Source: Micromonospora luteifusca (lineage in GTDB: Bacteria; Actinomycetota; Actinomycetes; Mycobacteriales; Micromonosporaceae). Taken from it: DNA of 64,000 nt. The stretch lies in the NCBI RefSeq assembly GCF_016907275.1, contig NZ_JAFBBP010000001.1:4516001-4580000 (forward strand), in the 5' to 3' direction. The position numbers were made by a program, and so were the translations under genes. Below the pieces are notes generated by a model that saw only the letters and a program-made list of their open reading frames with translations, was not told the origin of the DNA and made no database searches. Below are positions 33,550 to 43,761 of the stretch, piece after piece; position 1 is the stretch's first letter; each line of letters starts with the position of its first letter.

Positions 33550-33690
33550 TGCATCCGTCGCCCGGTGCCGTTCGGTGTCGACGGCGTGGCCGAGCGGCTC
33601 GGCTCGGGCCTGGTGGCTGGTGATACGGGCGGTGTCGGTCGCGGCCCGCGCCGGCTCGCGTAGCGTCGCGGGCATGAGCAGGAGGAAACG

Positions 33691-34254
33691 GTGACCCGGA
33701 TCGTGGCCGGGACGCTCGGCGGGCGGCGAATCGCCGCGCCTCCCGGCGCCGGCACCCGACCCACGTCCGACCGGGTGCGGGAGGCGCTGTTCAGTGCCGT
33801 CCAGGCCGAGGTCGACCTCGACGGCGCCTGCTTCGCCGACCTGTACGCCGGTTCCGGCGCGGTCGGGCTGGAGGCGCTCTCCCGGGGGGCCCGGCACGTG
33901 CTGCTGGTCGAGTCCGACCCGCGGGCGGCCCGGGTGATCCGGGAGAACGTGGCGACCCTGCGGGCCGGCACGGCTGCTCGCCTGGTCACCGGCAAGGTGG
34001 CGACGGTGCTGGCCGCTGGTCCCGGCGGCGAGACCTATGACGTGGTCTTCGCCGACCCGCCGTACGCGGTGCCGGCCGAGGAGATCACCGCCGTGCTGAC
34101 CGCGTTGGTCGACGGCGGCTGGCTGGCGCCCGACGCGCTGGTGGTGGTGGAGCGGTCCAGTCGCACCAGGCAGTTCGACTGGGTGGACGGGATCACCGCC
34201 GAGCGCAGTCGCCGGTACGGCGAGACCACCCTTTGGTACGGTCGCCGATCATGA
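33691..34254 (+). CDS. rsmD: 16S rRNA (guanine(966)-N2)-methyltransferase
   Basis: A 187-residue class-I SAM methyltransferase. The RsmD signature is [37 protein letters not shown], followed by [20 protein letters not shown] (SAM loop), [17 protein letters not shown], and the catalytic DPPY in [12 protein letters not shown]. It methylates G966 of 16S rRNA. The GTG at 33691 has AGGAGGAAAC upstream. Its TGA overlaps the coaD ATG (ATGA), the standard rsmD-coaD coupling in actinobacteria. Confidence 0.95.
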   Translation: MTRIVAGTLGGRRIAAPPGAGTRPTSDRVREALFSAVQAEVDLDGACFADLYAGSGAVGLEALSRGARHVLLVESDPRAARVIRENVATLRAGTAARLVTGKVATVLAAGPGGETYDVVFADPPYAVPAEEITAVLTALVDGGWLAPDALVVVERSSRTRQFDWVDGITAERSRRYGETTLWYGRRS

Positions 34255-34733
34255 GACGTGCGGTGTGCCCCGGTTCGTTCGACCCGGTCACCAACGGACA
34301 CCTCGACATCATCGGGCGAGCCAGCCGGCTCTTCGATGAGGTGATCGTCGGTGTGTTGGTGAACCAGTCGAAGAGTGGCCTGTTCACCGTCGAGGAGCGG
34401 ATCGACATGCTCCGCGAGGTGACCTCCTCGTACGGGAACGTGCGGGTCGAGTCGTTCCGAGGGCTGCTGGTGGACTTCTGCCGGGCCCAGCAGGCGAGTG
34501 TGCTGATCAAGGGACTGCGGGCGGTCAGCGACTTCGACTACGAGCTGCAGATGGCCCAGATGAACATTGGGCTGGCCGGCGTCGAGACGCTCTTCATGCC
34601 GACCAACCCGCTCTACTCGTTCCTCTCGTCGAGTCTGGTCAAGGACGTGGCCAAGTGGGGTGGCGACATCTCCGCCCACGTGCCCGACCCGGTCCGCGAG
34701 GCCCTGCAAACCCGCCTGGGTCCCCGCCCCTGA
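34251..34733 (+). CDS. coaD: Pantetheine-phosphate adenylyltransferase
   Basis: A 160-residue CoaD that transfers AMP to 4'-phosphopantetheine, the penultimate step of coenzyme A synthesis. The nucleotidyltransferase motif is [19 protein letters not shown] (TNGH in place of HxGH), with [20 protein letters not shown] and the C-terminal [14 protein letters not shown]. Length is exact for the family. The start codon overlaps the rsmD stop. Confidence 0.96.
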   Translation: MRRAVCPGSFDPVTNGHLDIIGRASRLFDEVIVGVLVNQSKSGLFTVEERIDMLREVTSSYGNVRVESFRGLLVDFCRAQQASVLIKGLRAVSDFDYELQMAQMNIGLAGVETLFMPTNPLYSFLSSSLVKDVAKWGGDISAHVPDPVREALQTRLGPRP

Positions 34734-34960
34734 CCCACCCGCTCCCCGCGATCTTGCACCTTCGGTCGCGCTGTTGCCCCTTTTGTGCCGGATTGCCGTA
34801 ACAGTTGGTGCAACATCGGCGCGGGGTGACCATGTCGCGACGCGCCGGGTTGGGGCGGATGGGGCTTGTGTGGGGCTCGCACGACATGATTGGTGGCGCG
34901 GGGAACGGCCGTAGCCCGCATCATGGAGGTCGGCCGACGAACGACAGGAGTGAGGTACCG

Positions 34961-35458
34961 GTGGACCCGCTCGATCGCATCGACGAACTGATTGCCATGG
35001 TGGAGCAGGCCCGCTCCGTCCCGATGTCGCGCAACAACTGCATGGTCGACCGGGGCGAGATGATCGCTGTGCTCGACGAGATGCGCGCCGACCTCCCCGC
35101 CGACCTGCGTCGCGCCGCCGCGCTCCTCGAGGAGCGCGACAAGATCATGGACGCCGGCAAGCGTGAGGCGGACCGGATCATCAGCGAGGGTGAGGCAGAA
35201 CACGCCCGCCTGGTCTCGGTGAACGAGATCACCGTATCGGCCGAGCACGAGGGCGCCCGGATCATCGCCGAGGCTCGGGCCGAGGCGCAGCGCCTGCGTG
35301 AGGAGGTCGACGACTACGTCGACACCGCGCTGGCCAACTTCGAGCAGTTCCTCACCAGGGCGCTGGCCTCGATAGAGCGTGGCCGAGACAAGATGCACGC
35401 CCTACGCGAAATCGGCACCTTCGGTGGGGATGAGGCGGATCGCCCGCTACCCTTCTGA
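34961..35458 (+). CDS. sepIVA: SepIVA-like DivIVA-family cell division protein
   Basis: A 165-residue coiled-coil protein. Its start VDPLDRIDELIAMVEQARSVPMSRNNCMVDRGEMIAVLDEMRADLP, then a long charged coiled coil (EERDKIMDAGKREADRIISEGEAEHARL, ARIIAEARAEAQRLREEVDDYV), is the pattern of mycobacterial Rv2927c/SepIVA. SepIVA is a DivIVA-like septal protein essential in mycobacteria. Position before the DUF177, rnc and mutM genes matches mycobacterial order. GTG at 34961 has AGGAGTGAGG upstream. The call rests on sequence style and synteny. Confidence 0.85.
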   Translation: MDPLDRIDELIAMVEQARSVPMSRNNCMVDRGEMIAVLDEMRADLPADLRRAAALLEERDKIMDAGKREADRIISEGEAEHARLVSVNEITVSAEHEGARIIAEARAEAQRLREEVDDYVDTALANFEQFLTRALASIERGRDKMHALREIGTFGGDEADRPLPF

Positions 35459-35568
35459 GCGGCACCTCACCAGCCGACATTCTCAGGCGGGCGTCGCCCC
35501 CGGTTCGACGGTCCGGCGGTCGCCCAGGTAACCTTTTTTGTCGGCCTCTCACCGGCCGGAGTCTGACT

Positions 35569-36132
35569 ATGCCCAAGCACTCGCCATCGACACTCAACCC
35601 CAGGTCGCCGCTGGTCCTCGACACGAGGGACCTCCCGCGCCGCCCTGGCGCGTTGCGTGAGGTCCGGCGGGTCGTGCCGGCACCGGCGGACCTCGGTGTG
35701 GAGTTGATCGGCGTGCCGGAGGGCGCGGACCTCGACCTCGATCTGAGGTTGCAGTCGGTGTCTGAGGGCGTGCTCGTCTCCGGGACCATCACCGGTCCCG
35801 TCCGGGGCGAGTGCGGCCGTTGCCTGCGCGAGATCAACGACTCGATGGGCGTGACGATCCAGGAGCTGTACGCGTATGAGGACAGCACCACGGACGCCAC
35901 GACCGACGAGGACGAGGTGGGCCGGATGCAGGGCGATCTGATCGACCTGGAGCCGGCGCTGCGGGACGCGTTGGTGCTTACGCTGCCGACCAACCCGCTC
36001 TGCCGGGAGGACTGCCCAGGGTTGTGTCCCGAATGCGGGGCGCACTGGGATGATCTGCCGGCCGACCACAGTCACCAGCAGATCGACCCGCGTTGGGCGG
36101 GCCTGTCGCAACTGACCGTTACAGAGGAGTAA
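35569..36132 (+). CDS. DUF177/YceD-family protein
   Basis: A 187-residue protein with the DUF177 core: [39 protein letters not shown] (first CxxC), and [23 protein letters not shown] (a four-Cys cluster). The Cys pairs suggest a metal site. In many bacteria this gene precedes rpmF, as here (5 bases gap), and the plant relative helps 23S rRNA maturation, so a ribosome-assembly role is plausible. ATG at 35569. Confidence 0.9.
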   Translation: MPKHSPSTLNPRSPLVLDTRDLPRRPGALREVRRVVPAPADLGVELIGVPEGADLDLDLRLQSVSEGVLVSGTITGPVRGECGRCLREINDSMGVTIQELYAYEDSTTDATTDEDEVGRMQGDLIDLEPALRDALVLTLPTNPLCREDCPGLCPECGAHWDDLPADHSHQQIDPRWAGLSQLTVTEE

Positions 36133-36137
36133 GAACC

Positions 36138-36311
36138 GTGGCCGTCCCGAAGCGCAAGATGTCGCGCAGCAACACCCGGTCCCGCCGGGCGAACTGGAAG
36201 GCGACCGTGGTCGCGACCGTCGCGTGCCCGCAGTGCAAGTCCCCGAAGCTGCCGCACGCTGCCTGCTCCGTCTGCGGCACCTACAACGGCCGCCAGGTTC
36301 TCGAGGTCTGA
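36138..36311 (+). CDS. rpmF: 50S ribosomal protein L32
   Basis: A 57-residue L32: [20 protein letters not shown] at the N-terminus and two Cys pairs (CPQC, CSVC), the zinc-binding form. GTG at 36138 lies 5 bases after the DUF177 gene, with GAGGAG overlapping that gene's end as ribosome binding site. Co-transcription with the following plsX is likely (12 bases). Confidence 0.96.
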   Translation: MAVPKRKMSRSNTRSRRANWKATVVATVACPQCKSPKLPHAACSVCGTYNGRQVLEV

Positions 36312-36323
36312 CCTGGACGCCGA

Positions 36324-37412
36324 GTGACGCCCCCGACCTCAGGTCGGGCGGCGCGCGCATCCTGGCATTCGCCCGGTGCCCCGGCTCCCTCCGACGCTGG
36401 CCGGCCCACTCCGGTCGGCGTTCCGGTGGAGCCGGGCACCGCGCGGATCGCCGTTGACCTCCTCGGCGGGGACGACGCTCCCGCCGTCGTGGTTGACGGC
36501 GCTCTGCGGGCCATGCGCGCCGACCCTGACCTGCACCTGCTGCTCGTCGGCCCGGCCGAGGTCGCCGACGAGTTGATCGCTGCCCTCGATCCGGCGCAAC
36601 GCGCCCGGATCACGGTGCGGCCCGTTCGCGTTGTCGTCGGCATGGCCGACCATCCCATGGCCGCCCGCGCCCAGAGCACGGTCCGGGCCGCGGTCACCGC
36701 CGTCCGTGACGGGACCGCCGACGCCCTGGTCTCCGCTGGCGCCACCGGTGCGACCGTCACCGCCGCAGTGCTCGGCCTCGGCCGCTGGCCGGAGATCCGC
36801 CAACCTGCGCTTGTCGCCACCCTGCCTGCCGTGGCCGGGCCGGTAGTGCTCCTCGACGTCGGCGGCTCTCTGGAACCCCGCCCGGCCACCCTCGCGCGCC
36901 ACGCCGTGCTCGGCGCCGCCTACGCCGCCGTGGCGCACTCGATCGCCGCGCCGCGCGTCGGGCTGCTCTCGGTCGGCACCGAGGCCGGCAAGGGCGACCG
37001 GGTCCGCCGGGCCACCGACCCGTTGCTCGCCGTCGAGCCGCTGCCCGGTGGGGCGCGCTACGTCGGGCTGGTCGAGGGGTACGACGTGACCCTCGGCGCG
37101 CGCGTCGATGTGGTCGTCACCGACGGCTTCACCGGTAACGTGCTGCTCAAGGCCATCGAGGGCGCGTACGCGATGGCCGGCGGCCCACCTGCCGAGGGCG
37201 GCGCGCCCCGAGCGGCCGCCCTGCTGGGCGTCGCGGGGACGGTGGTCGTCTGCCATGGTTCCGCTCGTGCCGACGACGTCGCCTCCGGCATAGCCCTCGC
37301 CGCCCACCTGTGGCGGCGGCGCGCCACCGATCTGGTTTCGGCGTTGCTCGACGGCGACGCCACGACGAACCGCACCGACCGCTCCACCGACACCGAGGTA
37401 CGCACATCATGA
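36324..37412 (+). CDS. plsX: Phosphate acyltransferase
   Basis: A 362-residue PlsX-like enzyme that converts acyl-ACP to acyl-phosphate for phospholipid synthesis. Features are [20 protein letters not shown] (family: IALDAMGGDxAP), [48 protein letters not shown], and [18 protein letters not shown]. Compared with Bacillus PlsX it has an extra ~40-residue Pro-rich N-terminus and a divergent first motif (DLLGGDD). GTG at 36324 gives this form. The order rpmF-plsX-rnc is common in bacteria. The stop overlaps the rnc ATG (ATGA). Confidence 0.9.
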   Translation: MTPPTSGRAARASWHSPGAPAPSDAGRPTPVGVPVEPGTARIAVDLLGGDDAPAVVVDGALRAMRADPDLHLLLVGPAEVADELIAALDPAQRARITVRPVRVVVGMADHPMAARAQSTVRAAVTAVRDGTADALVSAGATGATVTAAVLGLGRWPEIRQPALVATLPAVAGPVVLLDVGGSLEPRPATLARHAVLGAAYAAVAHSIAAPRVGLLSVGTEAGKGDRVRRATDPLLAVEPLPGGARYVGLVEGYDVTLGARVDVVVTDGFTGNVLLKAIEGAYAMAGGPPAEGGAPRAAALLGVAGTVVVCHGSARADDVASGIALAAHLWRRRATDLVSALLDGDATTNRTDRSTDTEVRTS

Positions 37413-38359
37413 GCAACGACAAGCGGCGGCGGGCGTCCGTCGGTCACCTGGAAGCCGCGTTCGGCGTGAGCCTGGAACCCGAGCTGCTGCAGCGCGCGCT
37501 GACCCACCGCTCGTACGCGTACGAGAACGGCGGGCTGCCGACCAACGAGCGGCTGGAGTTCCTCGGCGACTCGGTGCTCGGCGTGGTGATCACCACCGCG
37601 CTCTTCCACAACCACCCGGACCTGCCCGAGGGGCAGTTGGCGAAGCTGCGCGCCAGCGTGGTCAACATGCGGGCGCTCGCCGACGTGGCCCGTGGCCTGG
37701 GCCCGGACGGCCTCGGCGCGTACCTGTTGCTCGGCAAGGGCGAGGAGACCACCGGTGGCCGGGACAAGGCGAGCATCCTCGCCGACACGCTCGAGGCGCT
37801 GCTCGGCGCGATCTACCTGCAGTACGGGTTGGACACCACGGGGATCGTCATCCACCGGCTCTTCGACCCGCTGATGGCCGAGTCGGCTGGGCGGGGCGCC
37901 GCACTGGACTGGAAGACCAGCCTGCAGGAGCTGACGGCGGCGCTCGGGCTCGGGGTCCCGGAGTACCGGATCGAGGGCACCGGCCCGGATCATCTCAAGA
38001 CGTTCACCGCCTGGGTGGTGGTGGCCGGCAACCGGTACGGCGGCGCCGAGGGACGCAGCAAGAAGGAGGCCGAGCAGCGGGCCGCCGAGGCCGCCTGGCG
38101 CACGCTCGCCGAGCAGAACGGCCAAGCCGGCGACGATGGCAAGGACAGCCAAGCCAGCATCGACGGCAAGGACGGGCGGGCCGGCGACGACCGCACGGAC
38201 CAGCCGGTCGACCCGGACGACGCGGCCGACCGGGGCGAGCCGTTCGGGCCGTTGGAGCGCGCCGAGCGCGCGGCCCAGGCCGAGCAGGCCGACCACCTGG
38301 CGCAGGCCCTGCCGGCCGGGGGTGCCGACGGCCACGAGACGGGGTTGCGGCGTGCCTGA
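37409..38359 (+). CDS. rnc: Ribonuclease III with extended C-terminus
   Basis: About 316 residues. The catalytic domain carries the signature [17 protein letters not shown] near residue 45 and the acidic site [20 protein letters not shown] dsRNA-binding domain spans about 165-235 ([40 protein letters not shown]). Beyond it is an ~80-residue acidic, low-complexity tail ([21 protein letters not shown]) absent from E. coli RNase III (226 residues). It processes rRNA and structured mRNAs. Start overlaps plsX (ATGA); its end overlaps mutM by 8 bases. Confidence 0.95.
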   Translation: MSNDKRRRASVGHLEAAFGVSLEPELLQRALTHRSYAYENGGLPTNERLEFLGDSVLGVVITTALFHNHPDLPEGQLAKLRASVVNMRALADVARGLGPDGLGAYLLLGKGEETTGGRDKASILADTLEALLGAIYLQYGLDTTGIVIHRLFDPLMAESAGRGAALDWKTSLQELTAALGLGVPEYRIEGTGPDHLKTFTAWVVVAGNRYGGAEGRSKKEAEQRAAEAAWRTLAEQNGQAGDDGKDSQASIDGKDGRAGDDRTDQPVDPDDAADRGEPFGPLERAERAAQAEQADHLAQALPAGGADGHETGLRRA

Positions 38360-39209
38360 GCTGCCCGAGGTGGAGACCGTCCGGCAGGGGCTGGCTCGAT
38401 GGGTCATCGGCCGCCGGATCGCCTCGGTTGAGGTCCGTCACCCGCGTGCCGTTCGCCGGCACGTCCTGGGCGGCGTGCACTTCGCGGACGTGCTCGCTGG
38501 CCGGACCGTGCTGGATGCCCGCCGTCGCGGCAAGTACCTCTGGCTGCCGCTGGACAGCGGCGACGCGATCATCGGGCACCTCGGTATGTCCGGTCAGCTG
38601 CTGCTCCAACCACCGGGCACCGCGGACGAGACGCACCTGCGGGTCCGGTTCCGGTTCGCCGACGACGGGCCGGAGCTGCGCTTCGTCGACCAGCGCACGT
38701 TCGGTGGGCTCTCGGTGAGCGAGGGCGGCGCCGAGCTGCCCGACGAGATCGCACACATCGCCCGCGACCCGATGGACCCGGAGTTCTCCGACGCGGCGTT
38801 CGTCGCCGCGTTGCGTGGCCGGCACACCGAGGTGAAGCGGGCACTGCTCGACCAGACCCTGATCTCCGGGGTGGGCAACATCTACGCCGACGAGGCGCTC
38901 TGGCGCGCCGGGTTGCACGGGGGTCGACCCACCGACGCGCTGACCGGCCCGGCCGCGCAGCGCCTGCTCGGCCACGTCCGCGACGTGCTCGCCGAGGCGA
39001 TCAAGGTGGGTGGGACCAGCTTCGACGCCCTCTATGTCAACGTCAACGGGGAGAGCGGCTACTTCGACCGGGAGCTGAACGCCTACGGTCGCGAGGGTGA
39101 GCCGTGCCGTCGGTGCGGGGCGCCGATCCGCCGTGAGGCATTCATGAACCGGTCCTCGTACAGCTGCCCGCGCTGTCAGCCACGGCCCCGGGGCTCCCTT
39201 CGGGGATGA
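38352..39209 (+). CDS. mutM: Formamidopyrimidine-DNA glycosylase
   Basis: A 285-residue Fpg that excises 8-oxoguanine and cleaves the abasic site. After Met removal the N-terminus is PELPEVETV, with catalytic Pro and Glu. Lys of RRRGKYLWL, the H2TH motif region ([17 protein letters not shown]) and the C-terminal zinc finger (CRRCG and CPRCQ) are all present. GTG at 38352 overlaps the rnc end. A perfect 22-bp palindrome begins at its stop codon. Confidence 0.97.
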   Translation: MPELPEVETVRQGLARWVIGRRIASVEVRHPRAVRRHVLGGVHFADVLAGRTVLDARRRGKYLWLPLDSGDAIIGHLGMSGQLLLQPPGTADETHLRVRFRFADDGPELRFVDQRTFGGLSVSEGGAELPDEIAHIARDPMDPEFSDAAFVAALRGRHTEVKRALLDQTLISGVGNIYADEALWRAGLHGGRPTDALTGPAAQRLLGHVRDVLAEAIKVGGTSFDALYVNVNGESGYFDRELNAYGREGEPCRRCGAPIRREAFMNRSSYSCPRCQPRPRGSLRG

Positions 39210-39229
39210 CCCGGAGCCGGCTCCGGGTC
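39208..39229 (+). terminator. Palindromic hairpin ending the rpmF-mutM operon
   Basis: GACCCGGAGCCGGCTCCGGGTC is a perfect 22-bp palindrome overlapping the last bases of mutM's stop. Followed by further GC hairpins; no U tract. Confidence 0.5.
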
Positions 39230-39412
39230 GGTCCCGGCGGGTCGCGTCCGGACGCTCCGGGCTGGCCCCCGGGAACTGTCCGGATCGCGGGTCGATGCCC
39301 GGCGGGTCGGCCCGCCGCCATGGTGTACGGGTTCCGGGGCGGGCCAGGGCCGTTCCCCGATGTGACCGCCTCGTCACGCACCTAACGTCAGCACCGTTGA
39401 CAGGGGGTTGAC

Positions 39413-41650
39413 GTGACAGGGGGACCCGAGATGGGCAGCAGACCGGTGACGGTGCGGTTGGCGCGGTGGAGCGCCGAACACCCGTGGCGGGCGATCGCAC
39501 TGTGGGCCGTGTTCGTGGCGGTGTGTTTCGTCGGCGGCAGCGCCGCCGGCCTCAACGAGGCCACCAGCGCCGACCAGGCGATCGGCGAGGCGGGGCGCGC
39601 CAGCCTGATCGTGGACGCCGCCGACTTCGACGACCCGGCCGTGGACAACGTCCTCATCACGTCGCGGGGCGGTGCGCTGGACCAGACGGCGGCGAAGGCG
39701 GCGGCGGACGACGCGGCAGCCCGGTTGCGTACGGTCACCGGCGTCACCGAGGTGGGTCAGCCGATCACCGCCCGGGACGGCTCGGCGCTGCTGCTGCCGA
39801 TCACCATGTCCGGTGACCCGGAGACCGCCTCGGACCGGGTGCAGCCTCTGCGCGACGCCACCGCCGATGTGCAGGCGGCGCACCCGCTGCTGCGCGTCGA
39901 GCAGGTCGGCGGGCCGTCGATCGGCCAGGCCCTCGACGACACCCTGGGCAAGGACTTCAAGCGCGCCGAGTTGCTCAGCCTGCCGGTCACCCTGGCGATC
40001 CTGATCATCGCGTTCGGCGCACTGGTCGCGGCCAGCGTGCCGGTGCTGCTGGCGCTCTCGTCGGTCGCCGCCGCGATGGGCCTGTCCACGCTCGCCTCGC
40101 ACCTCGTGCCGGCCACCGACACGACGGCACCCGTGATCCTGCTGATCGGTATGGCGGTCGGGGTCGACTACTCGCTGTTCTACATCCGTCGGGAGCGGGA
40201 GGAACGGGCCAAGGGCCGCTCCGGCCTGGCCGCGGTCGAGATCGCCGCCGAAACCTCCGGGCACGCCGTGGTGGTCTCCGGGTTCGCGGTGATCATCGCG
40301 ATGGCCGGGCTGCTGCTCGCCGGCGACGTGGTCTTCTCGTCCCTGGCCATCGGTTCGATCCTGGTGGTCGCCGTCGCGGTGACCGGCTCACTGACCGTGC
40401 TGCCCGCCCTGCTGGCCAGGCTCGGCCGCTGGGTCGACCGTCCCCGGGTGCCGCTGCTCTGGCGGCTGACCGCTCCGCGTACGTCCCGGCACGGTGAGCC
40501 ACGCGCACCCCGGCTCTGGCCGGCGGTGCTCCGGCCGGCGCTGCGCGCGCCGGTGGTGACGCTGGTCATCTCGGTGGGCCTGCTGCTCGCGCTGGCCGCG
40601 CCGGCGCTCGGCATGAAGCTGAAGTTCCCCGGCATGGAGGACCTGCCGCGCACCACGCCGGCCATGCAGGCGTACGACCGGCTCACCGCGGCCTTCCCGA
40701 GCACCGGCACCAACCACGTGGTGGCCGTCCGGGCACCGGCCGAGCAGGCCGACCGGGTTCGCGCCGCCCTCACCGACCTCTCCACCCGGGCCACCGGGGA
40801 TCCGCTGTTCGCCCCGGCGGAGGCGGACGGCCCGAAGATCGAGGTGTCGGCCGACCGGCGGGTGTCGGTGTTGGACGTCGCCACCCCGTACTCCAGTCGG
40901 GACGACAGGTCGGTGCGGTCGCTGGAGAAGCTGCGCGCGGACCTGGTCCCGGCCGAGCTGCGGGGCATCCCCGGCATCGAGTACGCGGTCGGCGGCAGCG
41001 TGGCCGACAGTACGGACTACGCGAAGCACGTCCGGAACAAGTTGCCTCTGGTGATGGGCTTCGTGCTGGTGCTGACCTTCCTGGTCATGGTGCTCACCTT
41101 CCGGTCAGTCGTGGTTGCGGCAAGCTCGATCGCGTTGAACCTGCTCTCCGCCGGTGCCGCGTACGGGCTGCTGGTGCTGGTCTTCCAGGGCGAGTGGGCC
41201 GAAGGGCTGCTCGGCTTCACGTCGATGGGCGCGATCGTGTCCTGGCTGCCGTTGTTCCTCTTCGTGGTGCTCTTCGGCCTCTCGATGGACTACCACGTGT
41301 TCGTGGTCAGTCGGATCCGCGAGGGGATCCGGGCCGGCATGCCCAACCGCGACGCCGTGTCGTACGGGATCACCTCCTCCGCCGGGGTGGTGACCAGCGC
41401 GGCGGTCGTGATGGTCGGCGTCTTCTCGATCTTCGCCACGTTGAGCACGATCGACATGAAGCAGCTCGGCATCGGCCTGGCGGCGGCGATCCTGCTGGAC
41501 GCCACGGTCATCCGGGGAGTGGTGCTGCCGGCGTTGATGACCTTGCTCGGCGACGCCAACTGGTGGGCTCCGCGTTTCCTGCGCCAGCGTCCGGCACCCG
41601 CCCCCGTCGATCCGCCGGCCCCCGCCCCGGAGCTGGTGCCGGTCCCCTGA
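39413..41650 (+). CDS. MMPL-family RND transporter
   Basis: A 745-residue MMPL-type transporter with two repeats, each with one helix, a large extracytoplasmic domain, then five helices. Helices are visible around 20-40, 180-330, 390-410 and 550-690. Conserved phrases are LLIGMAVGVDYSLFYIRRERE and its counterpart LFGLSMDYHVFVVSRIREG, with Asp and Tyr residues of the proton relay. MMPL proteins export lipids or drugs; the cargo cannot be read. The GTG at 39413 has AGGGGG upstream. It is monocistronic and ends in a convergent hairpin. Confidence 0.92.
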   Translation: MTGGPEMGSRPVTVRLARWSAEHPWRAIALWAVFVAVCFVGGSAAGLNEATSADQAIGEAGRASLIVDAADFDDPAVDNVLITSRGGALDQTAAKAAADDAAARLRTVTGVTEVGQPITARDGSALLLPITMSGDPETASDRVQPLRDATADVQAAHPLLRVEQVGGPSIGQALDDTLGKDFKRAELLSLPVTLAILIIAFGALVAASVPVLLALSSVAAAMGLSTLASHLVPATDTTAPVILLIGMAVGVDYSLFYIRREREERAKGRSGLAAVEIAAETSGHAVVVSGFAVIIAMAGLLLAGDVVFSSLAIGSILVVAVAVTGSLTVLPALLARLGRWVDRPRVPLLWRLTAPRTSRHGEPRAPRLWPAVLRPALRAPVVTLVISVGLLLALAAPALGMKLKFPGMEDLPRTTPAMQAYDRLTAAFPSTGTNHVVAVRAPAEQADRVRAALTDLSTRATGDPLFAPAEADGPKIEVSADRRVSVLDVATPYSSRDDRSVRSLEKLRADLVPAELRGIPGIEYAVGGSVADSTDYAKHVRNKLPLVMGFVLVLTFLVMVLTFRSVVVAASSIALNLLSAGAAYGLLVLVFQGEWAEGLLGFTSMGAIVSWLPLFLFVVLFGLSMDYHVFVVSRIREGIRAGMPNRDAVSYGITSSAGVVTSAAVVMVGVFSIFATLSTIDMKQLGIGLAAAILLDATVIRGVVLPALMTLLGDANWWAPRFLRQRPAPAPVDPPAPAPELVPVP

Positions 41651-41659
41651 CCATGCGCT

Positions 41660-41689
41660 CTGGCCGGGCCGCGACCGCGGTCCGGCCAG
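41660..41689. terminator. Convergent hairpin after the MMPL gene
   Basis: CTGGCCGG at 41660-41667 pairs with CCGGCCAG at 41682-41689, with a further GC-rich inner stem (CCGCG/CGCGG). Sits between two convergent genes and can serve both. Confidence 0.55.
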
Positions 41690-41694
41690 CGGCA

Positions 41695-42537
41695 TCAGGG
41701 CAGCGGGCAGGCTGCCCGCCACGCGTCCAGGTCGCGGTCCTTTCGGATCGAGGCGAACCCGTAGCCGACGGTGGTGACGCAGAAGTCGTCGGTCGAGCCG
41801 ACGTACTCGACGTGGAAGACCGGCTTGCCCGCGTCGGCGAACGGCAGCAGTTTGGCGCACTGGCGCAGCCGGACACACTCCTCGTTGACCACGAAGTCGA
41901 AATCCGGGGCCAGCGCCGCGAGCTGCGGCACGTCGTTGACCAGCCCGGGGGAGAGGCTGAGTGAGCGGGCCAACTGGGCGAGCCGGCGGTTGAACAGCAG
42001 TTGGTCGTCGAAGTCGAGCGGGAAGCCCGTGCGGGACGCGTACCCGTCGGCGTCGGCGAGCGCCACCGCACCGAAGCCCTTGCCCCGGCACAACCGGAAC
42101 CGGTCGGCCAGCACCGGCTCCAGCGCGTCCCACCCCCGGACGTCCAGCCACCGGCTGTTGGGTCGGCGGGCGGCCGTGCCCTGCACCACGTCCGGGAAGC
42201 GGCTGGCATCCGGGTCGGCGGAGCGAACCGAGCCGACGTGCACGTGACAGATCAACCGGCGGTCCCGGGAACGCAGCTCGGCGGTCTGCGCGGCGGTGGT
42301 GTCCACCGGGTCGAGCAGGAAGACGTCGGCGTCCACCGCCGGGTCGAGCGGGCCACTGAGCTGCCACTGCCACTGCCAGTGGCGGGCCTGCGCGACCGGC
42401 CACGGGGTGGGCGCGCCGGGTGGGGTCAGTTCGGGTCGGCACCCGTACGCCGGCACCACCAGGACGAGCACGACACCGGCCGAGAGGACGCGGCGCAGTG
42501 GGTGTACGGCGGCGCGTCGCCGCGGCCGGATCCGCAT
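41695..42537 (-). CDS. GH114-like (polygalactosaminidase family) lipoprotein
   Basis: About 280 residues. The N-terminus has a basic start, a hydrophobic helix and VVPAYGC, compatible with a lipobox Cys near residue 33. The following domain reads WQWQLSGPLDPAVDADVFLLDPVDTTA, ICHVHVGSVRSADPDASRF, RWLDVRGWDALEPVLADRFRLCRGKGFGAVALADADGY and FVVNEECVRLRQC, matching the GH114 TIM-barrel family related to endo-alpha-1,4-polygalactosaminidase. Substrate unproven. Surface-exposed lipoprotein is likely. The start is ATG at 42537. Confidence 0.82.
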   Translation of the reverse strand: MRIRPRRRAAVHPLRRVLSAGVVLVLVVPAYGCRPELTPPGAPTPWPVAQARHWQWQWQLSGPLDPAVDADVFLLDPVDTTAAQTAELRSRDRRLICHVHVGSVRSADPDASRFPDVVQGTAARRPNSRWLDVRGWDALEPVLADRFRLCRGKGFGAVALADADGYASRTGFPLDFDDQLLFNRRLAQLARSLSLSPGLVNDVPQLAALAPDFDFVVNEECVRLRQCAKLLPFADAGKPVFHVEYVGSTDDFCVTTVGYGFASIRKDRDLDAWRAACPLP

Positions 42538-42654
42538 CGGCAGCTCCCGGGTCCCGGGCGGCCCGTCGCCGCCCTCACCGGTACGCCGCCCCCACGCTCC
42601 GGCCCGGCGTACCTCACCGGGTCAAACGAGCGCGGGGGCGCGAACGACGCGCGG

Positions 42655-43761
42655 TCAGCGCGGTGCCGCGAAGACCTGCGTCCAGTACGGCCCGTTGCTG
42701 CTGGCGATGCCGACGCCGATCTCGGTGAAGGCGCAGTTCAGGATGTTGGCCCGGTGGCCGGAGCTGTTCATCCAGGCGTCCATCACCGCGGCCGGGGTCT
42801 TCTGGTTCCAGGCCACGTTCTCGCCGTACGTGCGCCAGGCGTAACCGACCCGGTCCAGCCGGACGCCGGAGTTGCTGCCGTCGCTGCCGGTGTGGGACAT
42901 GTTCTGGTGGTCGGCCTGATCCTGGCTGTGCCGCTGGGCGGCGGTCATCAGCTTGTCGTCGATGCTCAGCGCGTTGCAGCCGGCCTTGGCCCGTTCGGCG
43001 TTGACCAGATCCACGACCTCGCGGGCCTGGGCGCTGACGGTGCCGCTGGAGCCGCCGGAGCCGTTGCTGGTACTCGGCGCGCTGGTGCGCGGAGCGCTGC
43101 GGCGCGACGCGGCGGTGGTACGCGACGACTCCGGGGTGGGCTTGACGGTCCTGCTCGGTGTCGGGCTCGGCTGGGTCGGGCTGGGCGTGCTCGTCGGGGA
43201 GGGCGCGGCGAGGGTGTCGAGGACCGGCTCTTCGGTCGGCGCCGCCGACGCGGCGAAGGTGTCGTCGACCGCGGTCGGCTGACCGGCCCCGTCGTCACCG
43301 CCGGGCATCGCGAGCGCGCCGACGCCGAAACTCACCACGAGGGTGGCCGCCGCGGCGGCGCCACCGATCATCAGCGGCCGTCGCCAACGGCGGGGGGAGC
43401 GGTGCCGCCCCTCGCCGGGCCGGCCGGCACCGGAGCGCCAGCCGTCGGTCGTCTCCGCGTCGGCGTCGGCCTGCCAGTCACCGTTCGGGTCCGCGTCGGT
43501 CTGCCAGCCACCGGTCGGCTCATGATCCGGCCGGTGTGCCGGCCAGGCAGCGGTGTGGGCGTCGGGCGACCCCGCGCGGGTCGCCGGGCCCGACGGGGGC
43601 TGCTCTCGGTGCCACTCTTCGTCGGGCTGATCGGGGCCGTCGCCGAACAGGTAGGCCGAGCGGGGCTCTGGGCGATCATGCAGCCAGGCCGGCTCGTCGG
43701 TCGGCCGCTCGGCGCGCCGGGGGGCGCCGTTCGGGTCCATCGGGTCGGTCCAGCCGTACAC
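42655..43761 (-). CDS. CAP-domain (SCP/PR-1) membrane-anchored protein
   Basis: A 368-residue protein. A long, acidic, Asp/Pro-rich cytosolic part comes first (about 1-125), then one transmembrane helix (LMIGGAAAAATLVVSFGVGALAM). A Ser/Thr/Pro linker follows, then a C-terminal CAP domain (about 245-368) with VVDLVNAERAKAGCNALSIDDKL, HSQDQADHQNMSHTG, YGENVAWN, VMDAWMNSSGHRANILNCAFTEIGVGIA. The CAP cavity His and Glu residues are conserved. Such proteins are extracellular, of mixed lipid-binding or protease-like roles. GTG at 43761; an ATG (MDPNG) lies seven codons in. Confidence 0.88.
   Translation of the reverse strand: MYGWTDPMDPNGAPRRAERPTDEPAWLHDRPEPRSAYLFGDGPDQPDEEWHREQPPSGPATRAGSPDAHTAAWPAHRPDHEPTGGWQTDADPNGDWQADADAETTDGWRSGAGRPGEGRHRSPRRWRRPLMIGGAAAAATLVVSFGVGALAMPGGDDGAGQPTAVDDTFAASAAPTEEPVLDTLAAPSPTSTPSPTQPSPTPSRTVKPTPESSRTTAASRRSAPRTSAPSTSNGSGGSSGTVSAQAREVVDLVNAERAKAGCNALSIDDKLMTAAQRHSQDQADHQNMSHTGSDGSNSGVRLDRVGYAWRTYGENVAWNQKTPAAVMDAWMNSSGHRANILNCAFTEIGVGIASSNGPYWTQVFAAPR

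Larger units (their letters stand above)
33151..33690. other. 540-base intergenic region with three palindromes
   Basis: Non-coding stretch between the divergent surface-protein gene and rsmD. It holds a 7-4-7 palindrome CGCGGGA-GTGT-TCCCGCG (33244-33261), a second CATTGCC-ATTA-GGCAATG (33319-33336), and the large hairpin element at 33492-33549. Local base composition around 33310-33350 and 33500-33540 is AT-rich against a GC-rich background. The remainder shows nothing I can identify. Confidence 0.6.
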
